NCBI GenBank assembly: GCA_902596665.1
Contig: CACJUN010000001.1
Coordinates: 257,680-321,679, forward strand
Source of the DNA: an uncultured SAR86 cluster bacterium
GTDB lineage: Bacteria > Pseudomonadota > Gammaproteobacteria > Magnimaribacterales > AG-339-G14
Length of the DNA: 64,000 bases
Direction of reading: 5' to 3'
Part shown: piece after piece, positions 37,141 to 45,642 of the stretch
Layout of the letters: each line of letters begins with the position of its first letter
How positions within the stretch are numbered: the first letter of the stretch is position 1
Notes under the pieces: model-generated
What the model was told of the DNA's origin: nothing
The model's input: the letters and a program-made list of their open reading frames with translations, nothing else
Database searches by the model: none
Made by a program: the position numbers and the translations under genes

Positions 37141-38909
37141 AACCAAAATATCAGAAGCAATGGGGTTGAGATAGCTATTATGAGCAATTCTAAAGGCAGA
37201 CCTAATTTCCAGTAATCTCCAAACTTATAATTACCTGGCCCCATTACCAAAGTATTGCATTGGTGTCCAATAGGAGACAAGAAGGCACAACTTGCACCAA
37301 TTGCAACACACATTAAAAATGGCTCAGATGGATGACCGAGCTGATCTGCAATGGTTACTGATATGGGCCCCATAATAACTGCAGTAGCTGCATTATTAAT
37401 AACATCTGATAAACACATTGTGGCTACCATTAAAATAACTAGCGTCCCTACGAGACCAAATTGAACTGATTGAGTTGCTATTGCGGTTGCTAATATGTTT
37501 GTTAAACCGCTGTCATATAAAGCATCTCCAATAGGAATCATAGCTCCAAGCAATACAATAACAGGCCACTCAATATGACGATAAAGCATATTTGGCTTTA
37601 GTAATTTGGATGCTACAAATGCTAATACGCATAGTAAAAATGCTATAACCACATTTAAAAAATTTGTAATTACCAGAAGTAAACTAAAAGAAAATAAACC
37701 AAGAGAAAGTAACACTTTAGAATCATCCTTTATTACATCTAACTCTCTTTGCCAGAGAGGCATTAAACCAAGATCTTGCATTTTCTCGCTAGTATCTTTC
37801 TGTTCTTCTCTGGTGGCAATTAACAAAACATCTCCAGCTTTGAAATGTTCATTTGAAAGACTTCCTTGAAAATTTGTACCTTTTCTCCATAATCCAAGAA
37901 CTGCCATTTGCCTACCAACCATATTTGAAAAATAGCTTATGGTTCTTCCAATTAATCTTGAGCCCGGAGAAATCATAGTTTCAATTTCGCCAAAACTACC
38001 TGAATCGAGATCTTTAATTTCAGTTCTAAGAGAAAGACCGTACTTATCCTGAAGTCCCGATACTTCTTCTGGATTAATTTTTAAAAGTAAAATTTGAGAT
38101 TCTTTTAATTGCTCAAAATTACTTAAAATTTCTCTAGCGTCAGAGGTTTCATTTACAGATCCAATTAGTACTATGTCTGAACCTAACTCTTTTCTAAATT
38201 CTTGAGTTCTTTTACCAATAAGATCGCTATCCTTATCAATGACAAGTTCAACTAAATATTCATTTATATCAACTAGAGATGAAGAATCATTTTCCCCAGA
38301 TCTATTTTTTACCAGGATGAAACCTAGAAGAGCAATAAAAATCAATCCTCCAATGCTTACAGGTAATCCTGCATAAGCAAAATCAAAAAATTCAAATCCT
38401 TTATCGGAGTATTGGTCTCTAAATTCTGAAATAATAATATTTGGTGGTGTTCCTATTTTTGTATTCATTCCACCAAGGATTGATGCAAAAGCTAGGGGCA
38501 TTAGAAATTTGGAAGGGGACCAGTTCATTTTTTGGCAGATACCTAAAGTTACAGGTAATAGCATGGCCATAGCACCGATATTATTCATAAATGAAGATAA
38601 AATAACCGCAATACCCATCAAAATGACCAAGAACTGAAATTCGTTGCTAGCAATCTTTTGCAAAAGACTGCCAATTTTTCCAATCAATCCTGATGCTTCA
38701 AGACCTTTACTGATTAGCAAAACAAGCGCAACTGTAATAACTGCAGGGTGTCCAAAACCGACAAATGCCTCTTTAGCTGGAACAAAACCAAGAACTACTA
38801 AAACCGCAAGACTTGTCAATGCTACTGCATCGTAGCGAAATTTACCCCAAATAAACATAACAACCATTACCAAAAGTATGGTTGAGAGGATGATTTGATT
38901 GGTATCCAT
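37137..38909 (-). CDS. SLC13/DASS-family permease with two RCK_C domains
   Basis: The 590-residue inner-membrane protein has an N-terminal half with repeated membrane segments and the motif GMNTKIGTPPNIIISEF. Two cytoplasmic TrkA_C (RCK_C) domains follow at about 210-290 and 300-385 (LIGKRTQEF and LIGRTISYF regions). A second membrane half carries SDVINNAATAVIMGP. Such proteins carry anions such as sulfate or dicarboxylates with Na+; the exact substrate is not readable. The next gene upstream is divergent, with 232 bases between. Confidence 0.85.
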   Translation of the reverse strand: MDTNQIILSTILLVMVVMFIWGKFRYDAVALTSLAVLVVLGFVPAKEAFVGFGHPAVITVALVLLISKGLEASGLIGKIGSLLQKIASNEFQFLVILMGIAVILSSFMNNIGAMAMLLPVTLGICQKMNWSPSKFLMPLAFASILGGMNTKIGTPPNIIISEFRDQYSDKGFEFFDFAYAGLPVSIGGLIFIALLGFILVKNRSGENDSSSLVDINEYLVELVIDKDSDLIGKRTQEFRKELGSDIVLIGSVNETSDAREILSNFEQLKESQILLLKINPEEVSGLQDKYGLSLRTEIKDLDSGSFGEIETMISPGSRLIGRTISYFSNMVGRQMAVLGLWRKGTNFQGSLSNEHFKAGDVLLIATREEQKDTSEKMQDLGLMPLWQRELDVIKDDSKVLLSLGLFSFSLLLVITNFLNVVIAFLLCVLAFVASKLLKPNMLYRHIEWPVIVLLGAMIPIGDALYDSGLTNILATAIATQSVQFGLVGTLVILMVATMCLSDVINNAATAVIMGPISVTIADQLGHPSEPFLMCVAIGASCAFLSPIGHQCNTLVMGPGNYKFGDYWKLGLPLELLIIAISTPLLLIFWF

Positions 38910-39141
38910 AAAAAGAATGATTACTTTACATTAACTTAATTCAATTGACATGATAGATTTCTTTTTATTCAAAAAAACTTATCAATCGTTTACAAATTAA
39001 GGCTTTTTAAGCTCAAATATAGTAAAATTAATTACCAAAATAAGTTTTTGTTAGTTTGACTAAGTGTCATTTTGACAATAAAATTCTTCTTTTTCTTAAT
39101 TATGAGAAAAAATAAAGGGAAAAACTTCATGGAGTGGGTTT
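38910..39141. other. Divergent intergenic region between SLC13-type permease and lipoprotein
   Basis: This 232-base AT-rich spacer has no convincing ORF. TTGACA at 39072-39077 followed by TTAATT 18 bases later is a possible promoter for the lipoprotein gene, with AAAGGGA farther downstream. No tRNA-like cloverleaf or strong hairpin is seen. Confidence 0.35.
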
Positions 39142-39618
39142 ATGAAGATAATAAACATGAAAAAATTTAACAAAGTATTGATCCTTCCTTTGTTAGTATT
39201 TGTTCTAGCAAATTGTGCTGGAACAAACGTTACTACTTATTCATCTGCATCAATTATGCTTGACGACTTTATTGAGCAAAACGGTGGTAAAGGTGAGGTT
39301 AACGATGAAACATTGCACTATCCATTAGACATTCAAACTTTGTCTTGTTCTGAGATGCAAGCTAACAGAATAAGAATCTCTAATTTAATCAATAATTTAT
39401 CTGAAAAAGTTGTAGAAAACGCAAATAGAAGTACAAGTTACTCAACTTACGGATTAACAAAGCATGATCCTTTGATAGGAACTAGTTTCATCGGTATTAG
39501 CTCTGTAGGTTTAAATCCTGAAGTTACTGAATATAGAAAACTTAAATTAGTGTTAGAAGAACTTAACACTACCTCTATCCTCAAGTGTACTCCACCTGAG
39601 GTAATGAGAACTCCGTAA
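39142..39618 (+). CDS. Lipoprotein of unknown function
   Basis: The 158-residue protein has a lipoprotein signal with LANC lipobox; translation may start at the second Met (MKKFNK, residue 6). The mature part holds two cysteines (LSCSEMQ and LKCTPPE). It also has the helix-like segment CSEMQANRIRISNLINNL, which resembles small lipoproteins with a C-s-e-m/l pattern followed by a helix. No family is assigned. The promoter region upstream is described separately. Confidence 0.65.
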   Translation: MKIINMKKFNKVLILPLLVFVLANCAGTNVTTYSSASIMLDDFIEQNGGKGEVNDETLHYPLDIQTLSCSEMQANRIRISNLINNLSEKVVENANRSTSYSTYGLTKHDPLIGTSFIGISSVGLNPEVTEYRKLKLVLEELNTTSILKCTPPEVMRTP

Positions 39619-39660
39619 ATATTTTCTAATTAACAAGACTTTATGGCTATATAATTAATT

Positions 39661-40602
39661 ATGGCCATTCGTCTTGCGTATTTATTAAGTTTTTTATTTC
39701 TATTTCTTTATAGTATTTTTACCTTCTTCGGTATCGGTCTCTCACTTGAGCCTGGAATGGAGATTGGAGGTATATCAAGATGGTGTGAAAGGGTAAGCGA
39801 TAGTATTTTTAGAGAGCCTGTAAATACTCTTACAAACTTAGCTTTTATGGTGACTGGGTTAATAATGTTTCACGTTCTTAATCGAGACGAAGAAAATGTA
39901 AATACTTTTCATACCCTGACTCCAATAGCTATTTTGTATGCCTCAGCAGCTATTTTTTTGGGTCCAGGATCATTTTTAATGCACGGTACTCATACAGAAT
40001 GGGGTGGATGGGCTGATAACTTAAGTATGGTGATGTACATCGTTATCCCTTGGCTTTATAACTTCAAGGTAATGGCTAAATGGAGCGTAAGTACCTTTTT
40101 TAAAGTCTATCTAAGCATCATTGTTGCCTATGGTTTAGGTAGATGGTTTCTTGGCGATGGCATGGGGATTGGATTTAGTGTTTATGGCGTATCTATAGGA
40201 ATATGGGTTGTATCTGAATTCCTGTTTAGATTTTGGAGTCAAAGAATGAGATTTATCTCTGGCTTTATAGGTTTTCTTGTGGCGGCTGTATTTGGTATTT
40301 ATCCTCAGGAAATTTTTAATAATCTTGATCAGTATTGGTGGATTGCATTTTTTTGGTTACCTGGAATTATTTGCAAATCTGAGCCTGATTATGAACGGAG
40401 GCATTTCCCATGGTATTTTGTTGGGATGTTTTTATATATTTCTGCTTTTGTAATTTGGTTACAAGGGTATCCAGATCAACCTTTATGTAATCCAGATTCT
40501 TTGATTCAACCACACGGTATATGGCATATATTGTGTTCTTTAGCCACGCTGAGTTTCTTTGTGTTTCTAAGAACAGAACAAATAAAAAAAAGAGAGGCAT
40601 GA
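39661..40602 (+). CDS. CREST/alkaline-ceramidase-like membrane hydrolase
   Basis: The 313-residue protein has about seven membrane segments. It shows the pattern of the CREST superfamily: WCERV and PVNTLTNLAF near the N-terminus, GSFLMHGTHTEWGGWADNLSMVMY (Ser, His, Asp) in the middle, and HGIWHILC near the C-terminus. In that superfamily these residues bind a zinc ion and act on amide bonds of membrane lipids. A lipid substrate is inferred. TATAAT at 39650-39655 lies five bases before the ATG and there is no ribosome-binding site. A terminator overlaps its stop codon. Confidence 0.75.
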   Translation: MAIRLAYLLSFLFLFLYSIFTFFGIGLSLEPGMEIGGISRWCERVSDSIFREPVNTLTNLAFMVTGLIMFHVLNRDEENVNTFHTLTPIAILYASAAIFLGPGSFLMHGTHTEWGGWADNLSMVMYIVIPWLYNFKVMAKWSVSTFFKVYLSIIVAYGLGRWFLGDGMGIGFSVYGVSIGIWVVSEFLFRFWSQRMRFISGFIGFLVAAVFGIYPQEIFNNLDQYWWIAFFWLPGIICKSEPDYERRHFPWYFVGMFLYISAFVIWLQGYPDQPLCNPDSLIQPHGIWHILCSLATLSFFVFLRTEQIKKREA

Positions 40603-40617
40603 ACCTCTCTTTTTTTT
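40591..40617. terminator. Bidirectional terminator between ceramidase-like gene and family protein A
   Basis: AGAGAGG, loop CATGAA, CCTCTCT, followed by seven T on the plus strand and preceded by an A-rich run that serves the other direction. The ceramidase-like stop codon lies in the loop. Confidence 0.88.
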
Positions 40618-40626
40618 AAATATAAC

Positions 40627-41337
40627 TTATCTTCTCGGCCAAGCTTTAACTGGGATTACCAAGGAAGTATTTAATACTTCTCTCATCCCTTTAACTTTTC
40701 TCGAAAATTTTTCAAAAGCCTTCGATGATGTTAATTCTGTAGCTCCATCAGTCAAAGTTACAAAATCAGATGCTCCGATATAAACAAAATGAGTAAATTC
40801 ATCATTTCCATATAGAACTCTGTTTAACCCGTAAGAACTTGTAACTGAACCTGATTCAACATTGGATTCCATTAGTTCTGACCAAGCCTCAGCATACTCT
40901 TCTTCATTCTCTAAATTCATTCTCATATCATATTTAGTGAATGCACCATCAACAGTCCAATCATTAGCTTCAATAATGGGAACTATAGCTAGATCTGATA
41001 CAGGATTAGCTGAATTCATCAACGATCCGAGCATTGTTGCAGCTTCTGGACAAGTTTGAGTAAGTGCACCAGCGTTTTGAAAATCTTCTCTGGTCATGTA
41101 AGAGGCTATAATGAAGTGAGTAGAGTTACTTGCTCCATTTAGTGTTTCAGACATTAATCCTAAGTCGCCTGGAAATTTCTTGCCGCAGTCAGAAGCATGA
41201 AACTTATCTAAGGCTGAAATTACACCAGCCGGATTCGTTACATTCATGTGATAGAAAACATGCATCACATGCCTTTCACTTTGTGCAAAAATAAATCCAG
41301 ATGAAATAAAAGCTATTAATATAAATAATTTTTTCAT
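40627..41337 (-). CDS. Exported two-domain protein, family member A (unknown function)
   Basis: This 236-residue protein has a signal peptide ending FAQ. The mature part is two similar halves of about 90 residues, each with a strand-helix-strand-strand pattern and a Thr-His motif: STHFII (His74) in the first and FTHFVY in the second. Such a pattern suggests tandem dimeric alpha/beta-barrel (ABM-like) folds. Cys51 and Cys96 may form a disulfide. It has paralogs at 41357, 44080 and 48052. A strong AGGAG precedes the ATG. I do not recognise the family. Confidence 0.75.
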   Translation of the reverse strand: MKKLFILIAFISSGFIFAQSERHVMHVFYHMNVTNPAGVISALDKFHASDCGKKFPGDLGLMSETLNGASNSTHFIIASYMTREDFQNAGALTQTCPEAATMLGSLMNSANPVSDLAIVPIIEANDWTVDGAFTKYDMRMNLENEEEYAEAWSELMESNVESGSVTSSYGLNRVLYGNDEFTHFVYIGASDFVTLTDGATELTSSKAFEKFSRKVKGMREVLNTSLVIPVKAWPRR

Positions 41338-41356
41338 ACTTTCTCCTAACTAACCT

Positions 41357-42055
41357 TTATTGTTGTGGTGCCCAATCTTTAACAACACCCGACATATTTA
41401 CTGCTTTAAGTTCTCTGATATTTGAAACTTTTTTTATAAAGTCGGTATATTCTTTAGTAGGAGTGACGTTACTCATGTATCCATCTAAATAAACATCTAT
41501 ATCTTTAAACCCACAATACGCAAAATGAGTACCGTATCTTTCAACATTCATTCCAGGACCCATAGCAACTAAAGCCCAAGATCCAGCACATTGTTCGCCT
41601 GAACTCATCAGATTTGAATAAGCTTTTGCATAGCTTGCAGGATCTTTAACATCCATTAAAAACACCTGAAATACTTGATCAGCATTAGGATCTCCGTCAC
41701 CCATTAAAGGCATTCCCATAAACTGATACGTTTGTTCAGATATTTCATTCATAGTATTAAGAAATTTTCCTGCAGCAGGACAATTAGTCCAATTATTTGC
41801 CCACATTAAGTAAGACATTTTATTTGGAAAAGTAACAATGATTGTATGAGTAGTCTCTTCTGGTCCATTAAAAAGCTCCTGCATCAGTCTGACAGAAGAT
41901 GTTCCTGGACAGTTAGCATTTGAAAAACTATCCAAAGCAGAAACAACAGCCAACGGATTGTCAGTTTTAATTCCAAAAAATGCTTGGAATGGCCTTTCTT
42001 GAGCTGCAACAAATGCTGAACTCATTAAAGCCAATATTAATAATATTTTTCTCAT
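41357..42055 (-). CDS. Exported two-domain protein, family member B (unknown function)
   Basis: The track start at 42136 adds 27 residues. The ATG at 42055 is better because it gives a clean signal peptide (MRKILLILALMSSAFVAAQ) and has AGGAGAT before it. The mature protein keeps the two-half layout of member A, with TTHTIIV and GTHFAYC motifs and the paired cysteines (ANCPG, TNCPAAG). It is followed by member A after 19 bases, so they form one transcript. The function is unknown. Confidence 0.75.
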   Translation of the reverse strand: MRKILLILALMSSAFVAAQERPFQAFFGIKTDNPLAVVSALDSFSNANCPGTSSVRLMQELFNGPEETTHTIIVTFPNKMSYLMWANNWTNCPAAGKFLNTMNEISEQTYQFMGMPLMGDGDPNADQVFQVFLMDVKDPASYAKAYSNLMSSGEQCAGSWALVAMGPGMNVERYGTHFAYCGFKDIDVYLDGYMSNVTPTKEYTDFIKKVSNIRELKAVNMSGVVKDWAPQQ

Positions 42056-42164
42056 AATATCTCCTATATTAGAACTTTTAATATATATCATTAATAAGAC
42101 TAATGTAATGAAAAAAATACTCCAAAAATACTGCAAATGGATTAATGTGTGAGTTAGAAAAACA

Positions 42165-43193
42165 ATGAAATACTTAACTTATTTATTTCCATCAATTATT
42201 TTATTGTCTGTTTCCTTTTCTATATATTCAGGACAAATATCAAAGGTTAATAATATTGATATCTGGTGGGATTCATTCGGAGAAGAAACTGACCCACCTT
42301 TACTTATGATCATGGGATTAAATGCCAATAGCCAACACTGGCCTATAGATTTCATAAAAGAATTAGTAGATAAGGATCTATACGTTGTTATATATGACAA
42401 CAGAGATACAGGTAAATCAACTTGGATTAACAATGAAAATTTTTTTGTAAAGTTAATAAAAATTTCTCCAAACTTTATAAAAAAATGGTTCGTAGATTTA
42501 ATATTTGGATCAATGGTAGATGAAGAGGGTCGATTTAATATTGAAGGAATACCATCTTCCTACGATATTAAGGATATGTCTTCTGACGCGATAAGTCTCA
42601 TGAAGAATTTAGGCATTGATCATTTTCATGTTCTTGGTGTATCAATGGGAGGTATGATCGCTCAACAAACTGCAATTGATTATCCAGATAATATTATTTC
42701 CTTAACTTCTTGGATGTCATCTCCAGGATTCAATGTAGAGGGCCTAAAAGGTCCAGAACCTTTTTTTGTGGAAGCTATAAAGCAATCAGCTTTATTAAAC
42801 TTTCAAAATAGGCAAAGCGAGTCTATTTTGTATATTTATGAAAAACAAACCGGATCTAAATATAATTTTAATCGATCGGTATATCAAAAAAGAGTGAATA
42901 GGATCATAGATCATGGAGAAAATGCTAATTCTGGACATATGCTAGCAGTGGGCGCTTCAGAGAATAGACTGAATAAATTACCAAACATGAATATACCTAC
43001 ACTTGTAATTCATGGAACTGAAGATCCTTTGATTCCTTTCGATCACGGCAAAAAAACTCACTCATTGATAAATAACTCTAAGTTCATAGCTTTAGAGGGA
43101 GTTGGTCATGAGTTTGTAAAAGAACAATATGAATTTATTGCATCTGAGATTTATAATCATATTATTAATATCAAAGGAGAAGCAGATGAGTGA
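42165..43193 (+). CDS. Alpha/beta hydrolase, exported
   Basis: The 342-residue protein has a signal peptide or N-terminal anchor (LTYLFPSIILLSVSFSIYSG) and an alpha/beta-hydrolase core. The oxyanion region is MIMGLNANSQHW, the nucleophile elbow is VLGVSMGGMIAQQTA, and the His region is GVGHEFV. The layout is like TAP-type or other lipase-like esterases. The gene ends 8 bases inside the enoyl-CoA hydratase ORF, so translation is coupled. Substrate unknown. Confidence 0.82.
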   Translation: MKYLTYLFPSIILLSVSFSIYSGQISKVNNIDIWWDSFGEETDPPLLMIMGLNANSQHWPIDFIKELVDKDLYVVIYDNRDTGKSTWINNENFFVKLIKISPNFIKKWFVDLIFGSMVDEEGRFNIEGIPSSYDIKDMSSDAISLMKNLGIDHFHVLGVSMGGMIAQQTAIDYPDNIISLTSWMSSPGFNVEGLKGPEPFFVEAIKQSALLNFQNRQSESILYIYEKQTGSKYNFNRSVYQKRVNRIIDHGENANSGHMLAVGASENRLNKLPNMNIPTLVIHGTEDPLIPFDHGKKTHSLINNSKFIALEGVGHEFVKEQYEFIASEIYNHIINIKGEADE

Positions 43194-43992
43194 TGTACTA
43201 AAGAAAGATAAATTAAAAGAGGGTATATCAGTACTTACCCTTAATAGACCAGAGGTTTTGAATAGTTTAAATAAAGAACTTGTAGATTCTCTGTTAGATG
43301 CTTTTGATGAAATTTATGAAGATAATTCAATAAGATCTGTAATTATTACTGGAGAAGGTAGAGGTTTTTGCAGCGGAGCTGATTTAGCTGGAGGAGGTTG
43401 GCCTAGCGATCCTAAATGGTCACCTGGAGAGTCTACTGCAAATGCAATGGAAATAGGATTTAATCCTTTGGTTAGAAAGATTGTTGATTGTCCAAAACCA
43501 GTCGTCAATGCAATTAACGGTATATCTGCTGGTGGAGGCGTTGGATTGGCGTTATGCGGAGATTTGATAATTGCATCTGAGTCTGCAAAATTCAAACTTG
43601 TCTTTGGACCTCAATTGGGAATTATTTCTGATGTTGGTGCATCATGGCTTATTCCAAATTTGCTTGGAAGAGCAAGGGCAAATGGGATGGCTCTTTTAGG
43701 AGAAGATATAGATTCAAATAAAGCATTAAATTGGGGATTGGTTTATGAAGTAATTCCAGATGATGAGTTAAAACAAAAGGCAATAGAATACGCAATTCAA
43801 TTAGCTAATGGAGCTATTACTGGATTAAAAGCTATTGTAAGAGCTCATGATAATGCTTTAAAAAATACACTTAACGAGCAACTTGATTATGAAAGAGACA
43901 CTCAACGAATCCTTTGTGATGGAGATGTATTTAAAGAAGGTGTAACTGCTTTTATTGAAAAAAGGAAACCAAATTTCAGAGACATAGAATAA
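43186..43992 (+). CDS. Enoyl-CoA hydratase/isomerase family protein
   Basis: The track start at 43129 extends into the hydrolase gene. ATG at 43186 is preferred, with AAAGGAG 8 bases upstream and the normal family N-terminus (DKLKEGISVLTLNRPEVLNSL). The 268-residue crotonase fold has the oxyanion segment GRGFCSGADLAG and NGISAGGGVGLALCGDL. It probably acts on an acyl-CoA in beta-oxidation or a related pathway. It overlaps the preceding hydrolase gene by 8 bases. Confidence 0.88.
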   Translation: MSDVLKKDKLKEGISVLTLNRPEVLNSLNKELVDSLLDAFDEIYEDNSIRSVIITGEGRGFCSGADLAGGGWPSDPKWSPGESTANAMEIGFNPLVRKIVDCPKPVVNAINGISAGGGVGLALCGDLIIASESAKFKLVFGPQLGIISDVGASWLIPNLLGRARANGMALLGEDIDSNKALNWGLVYEVIPDDELKQKAIEYAIQLANGAITGLKAIVRAHDNALKNTLNEQLDYERDTQRILCDGDVFKEGVTAFIEKRKPNFRDIE

Positions 43993-44079
43993 GTTTAATA
44001 AACAATAAATTAATAATTTATTTTCCTCAAAAAAGAATAAATGATACATAATTAATTTTTAATATAGGAGATATTAATT

Positions 44080-44808
44080 ATGAAAAAACTATTAATTTTA
44101 GTTTCTTTGATTATCACTTCTTTTTCTCATGCTGCTCCAATTTGGGCAGAGTTTCAAATAGAAGTCGATGATCCAATAAAAGCAGCAAGTATTGCTGCTG
44201 CAACTGACAGATACATGAAAAGTGATTTTGTTAAAAAAAACTTTAATGGGTCTGTACACTTAAATGTATATGTATCTAATGGAGATAATCCAGCAACACA
44301 TTCCTTAGTTTGGCTATTTCCAAGCATGACTGATGCATCTGTTTTTCAAACTAAATCATTAGATCCTTCAAATAGAGCTTCGCAAGAATTTTTTAGTGCT
44401 CTAAGTCAAAATTCTGAAGCAACTTCAGATTTAATGCATACCTTTGTCACTTCTTGGGGAAATGCCTCTAATGAAGACAGAGTTTGGGAGATTCACAATT
44501 TTTATGCCACTGATGCAGGAAAGGTTGTCAATCTTACCAATAAAATGATGGCTTCCATGGATGGGTTCCCAGGGCAGCTTGGTCTATCACAAAATACCTA
44601 TGGAAATGGCGATACTTCTCACGCATTTACTGTTGGATTCGAATCTATTGAAGAAATGGAAGGTTGGCAAGATAAGTTAGCAACTGATCCGGTCTTTAAT
44701 AAATGGCTTGTTGATATGGGTAAAGTTGTAGAATGGAAGGGCTCTGAATTAGTGGTAAATGCTGCTGTTTATGACTCTGCATTAACTATAGAAGAATTCG
44801 TTCAATAA
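44080..44808 (+). CDS. Exported two-domain protein, family member C (unknown function)
   Basis: The 242-residue protein has a signal peptide ending SHAA and the two-half pattern of members A, B and D (ATHSLVW and TSHAFTV motifs). It lacks the paired cysteines of the others and is the most divergent. A strong AGGAG precedes the ATG. A terminator follows. The function is unknown. Confidence 0.7.
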   Translation: MKKLLILVSLIITSFSHAAPIWAEFQIEVDDPIKAASIAAATDRYMKSDFVKKNFNGSVHLNVYVSNGDNPATHSLVWLFPSMTDASVFQTKSLDPSNRASQEFFSALSQNSEATSDLMHTFVTSWGNASNEDRVWEIHNFYATDAGKVVNLTNKMMASMDGFPGQLGLSQNTYGNGDTSHAFTVGFESIEEMEGWQDKLATDPVFNKWLVDMGKVVEWKGSELVVNAAVYDSALTIEEFVQ

Positions 44809-44820
44809 GATCAGCTTATA

Positions 44821-44851
44821 AAAATACCCGTTTATGACGGGTATTTTTTTT
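44821..44851. terminator. Bidirectional terminator between member C and Anbu
   Basis: AAAATACCCG, loop TTTATGA, CGGGTATTTT followed by T. The stem core AATACCCG/CGGGTATT is the same as in the terminator after member D at 48791. Confidence 0.9.
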
Positions 44852-45587
44852 AATCGGACTTTTCCCAATGAAATTTAGGTAATTTTCTAACTCCTTTATC
44901 GATTTGCTCAGCCCAAATATCGGATAATTCCTTGAAGAAAGGGGAATCAAGTTTAAGTTGTTCTTGAAAATCCAAATTAATTTCATTTTTCTTAAAAACA
45001 ACTAAATCAATAGGAGGTCCTACTGTCAGATCTGATCTCATTGTTGAGTCTAAAGAAAGTAGTGCTACACGCGCTGCATCACCCAATGAAATATTTTGAT
45101 AGATCATTCTATCGAGGATAGGTTTACCGTATTTAATTTCTCCGATTTGTAAATAAGGTTGATCATCTGACATATAAATAAAATTTCCTTCAGGATAAAC
45201 AAGCAATAAATTTGGATCTTGCCCTTTTATTTGACCACCAACTATAAAATAAGAACCAAGCAAGGCAGATCCTTGATTTAAATGTTCTTGGGCTTTAGAT
45301 TGATATTCAACGTTTAGTTCTCCGATATAAGTAGCAACTTCCTCTATATCTGCGCATGTATTTAAGCTTCTTGCTGTATTTTTAGATTCTAAATCCTTTT
45401 CAATTCGGTGATAAACAGCTTGCGAGGTAGAAAGATTTCCAGATGTTAAGATTACAAAAGCTCTATCACCCACATTGAATGTAAACATTTTTGAATATGT
45501 GCTTATGTTATCAAGCCCAGCATTTGTTCTTGAATCAGAAGCAAAAACTAATCCATCATTTATTTTTATTGCTAAACAATAGGTCAT
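44850..45587 (-). CDS. Anbu-type bacterial proteasome-like peptidase (COG3484)
   Basis: This 245-residue Ntn-hydrolase has Thr2 directly after the initiator Met (MTYCLAIKINDG), Asp18 in FASDSRT and Lys33 in YSKMF, the proteasome-type catalytic set. Anbu is the ancestral-type beta-subunit found beside ATP-grasp and alpha-E genes, and both are present divergently here. It probably processes a small peptide or protein made by that ATP-grasp. The usual transglutaminase-like partner is not in the window. A 55-base spacer separates it from the ATP-grasp gene. Confidence 0.9.
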   Translation of the reverse strand: MTYCLAIKINDGLVFASDSRTNAGLDNISTYSKMFTFNVGDRAFVILTSGNLSTSQAVYHRIEKDLESKNTARSLNTCADIEEVATYIGELNVEYQSKAQEHLNQGSALLGSYFIVGGQIKGQDPNLLLVYPEGNFIYMSDDQPYLQIGEIKYGKPILDRMIYQNISLGDAARVALLSLDSTMRSDLTVGPPIDLVVFKKNEINLDFQEQLKLDSPFFKELSDIWAEQIDKGVRKLPKFHWEKSD

Positions 45588-45642
45588 TTTTTAATCTAAA
45601 TGGATGTTATATTCAAAAAATAGGAGATAAGTAAATAACAAA

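Noticed and set aside
42056-42136. N-terminal extension of family member B
   Set aside because: ATG at 42055 has a strong ribosome-binding site and a clean signal peptide; the extension adds a second hydrophobic segment with no ribosome-binding site.
43129-43185. N-terminal extension of the enoyl-CoA hydratase
   Set aside because: It reads through the end of the hydrolase gene; ATG 43186 has AAAGGAG at correct spacing.
44003-44022. AT-only palindrome AATAAATT/AATTTATT after the enoyl-CoA hydratase
   Set aside because: Such short AT palindromes are expected by chance in this AT-rich DNA, and no GC-rich stem or T-run is present.
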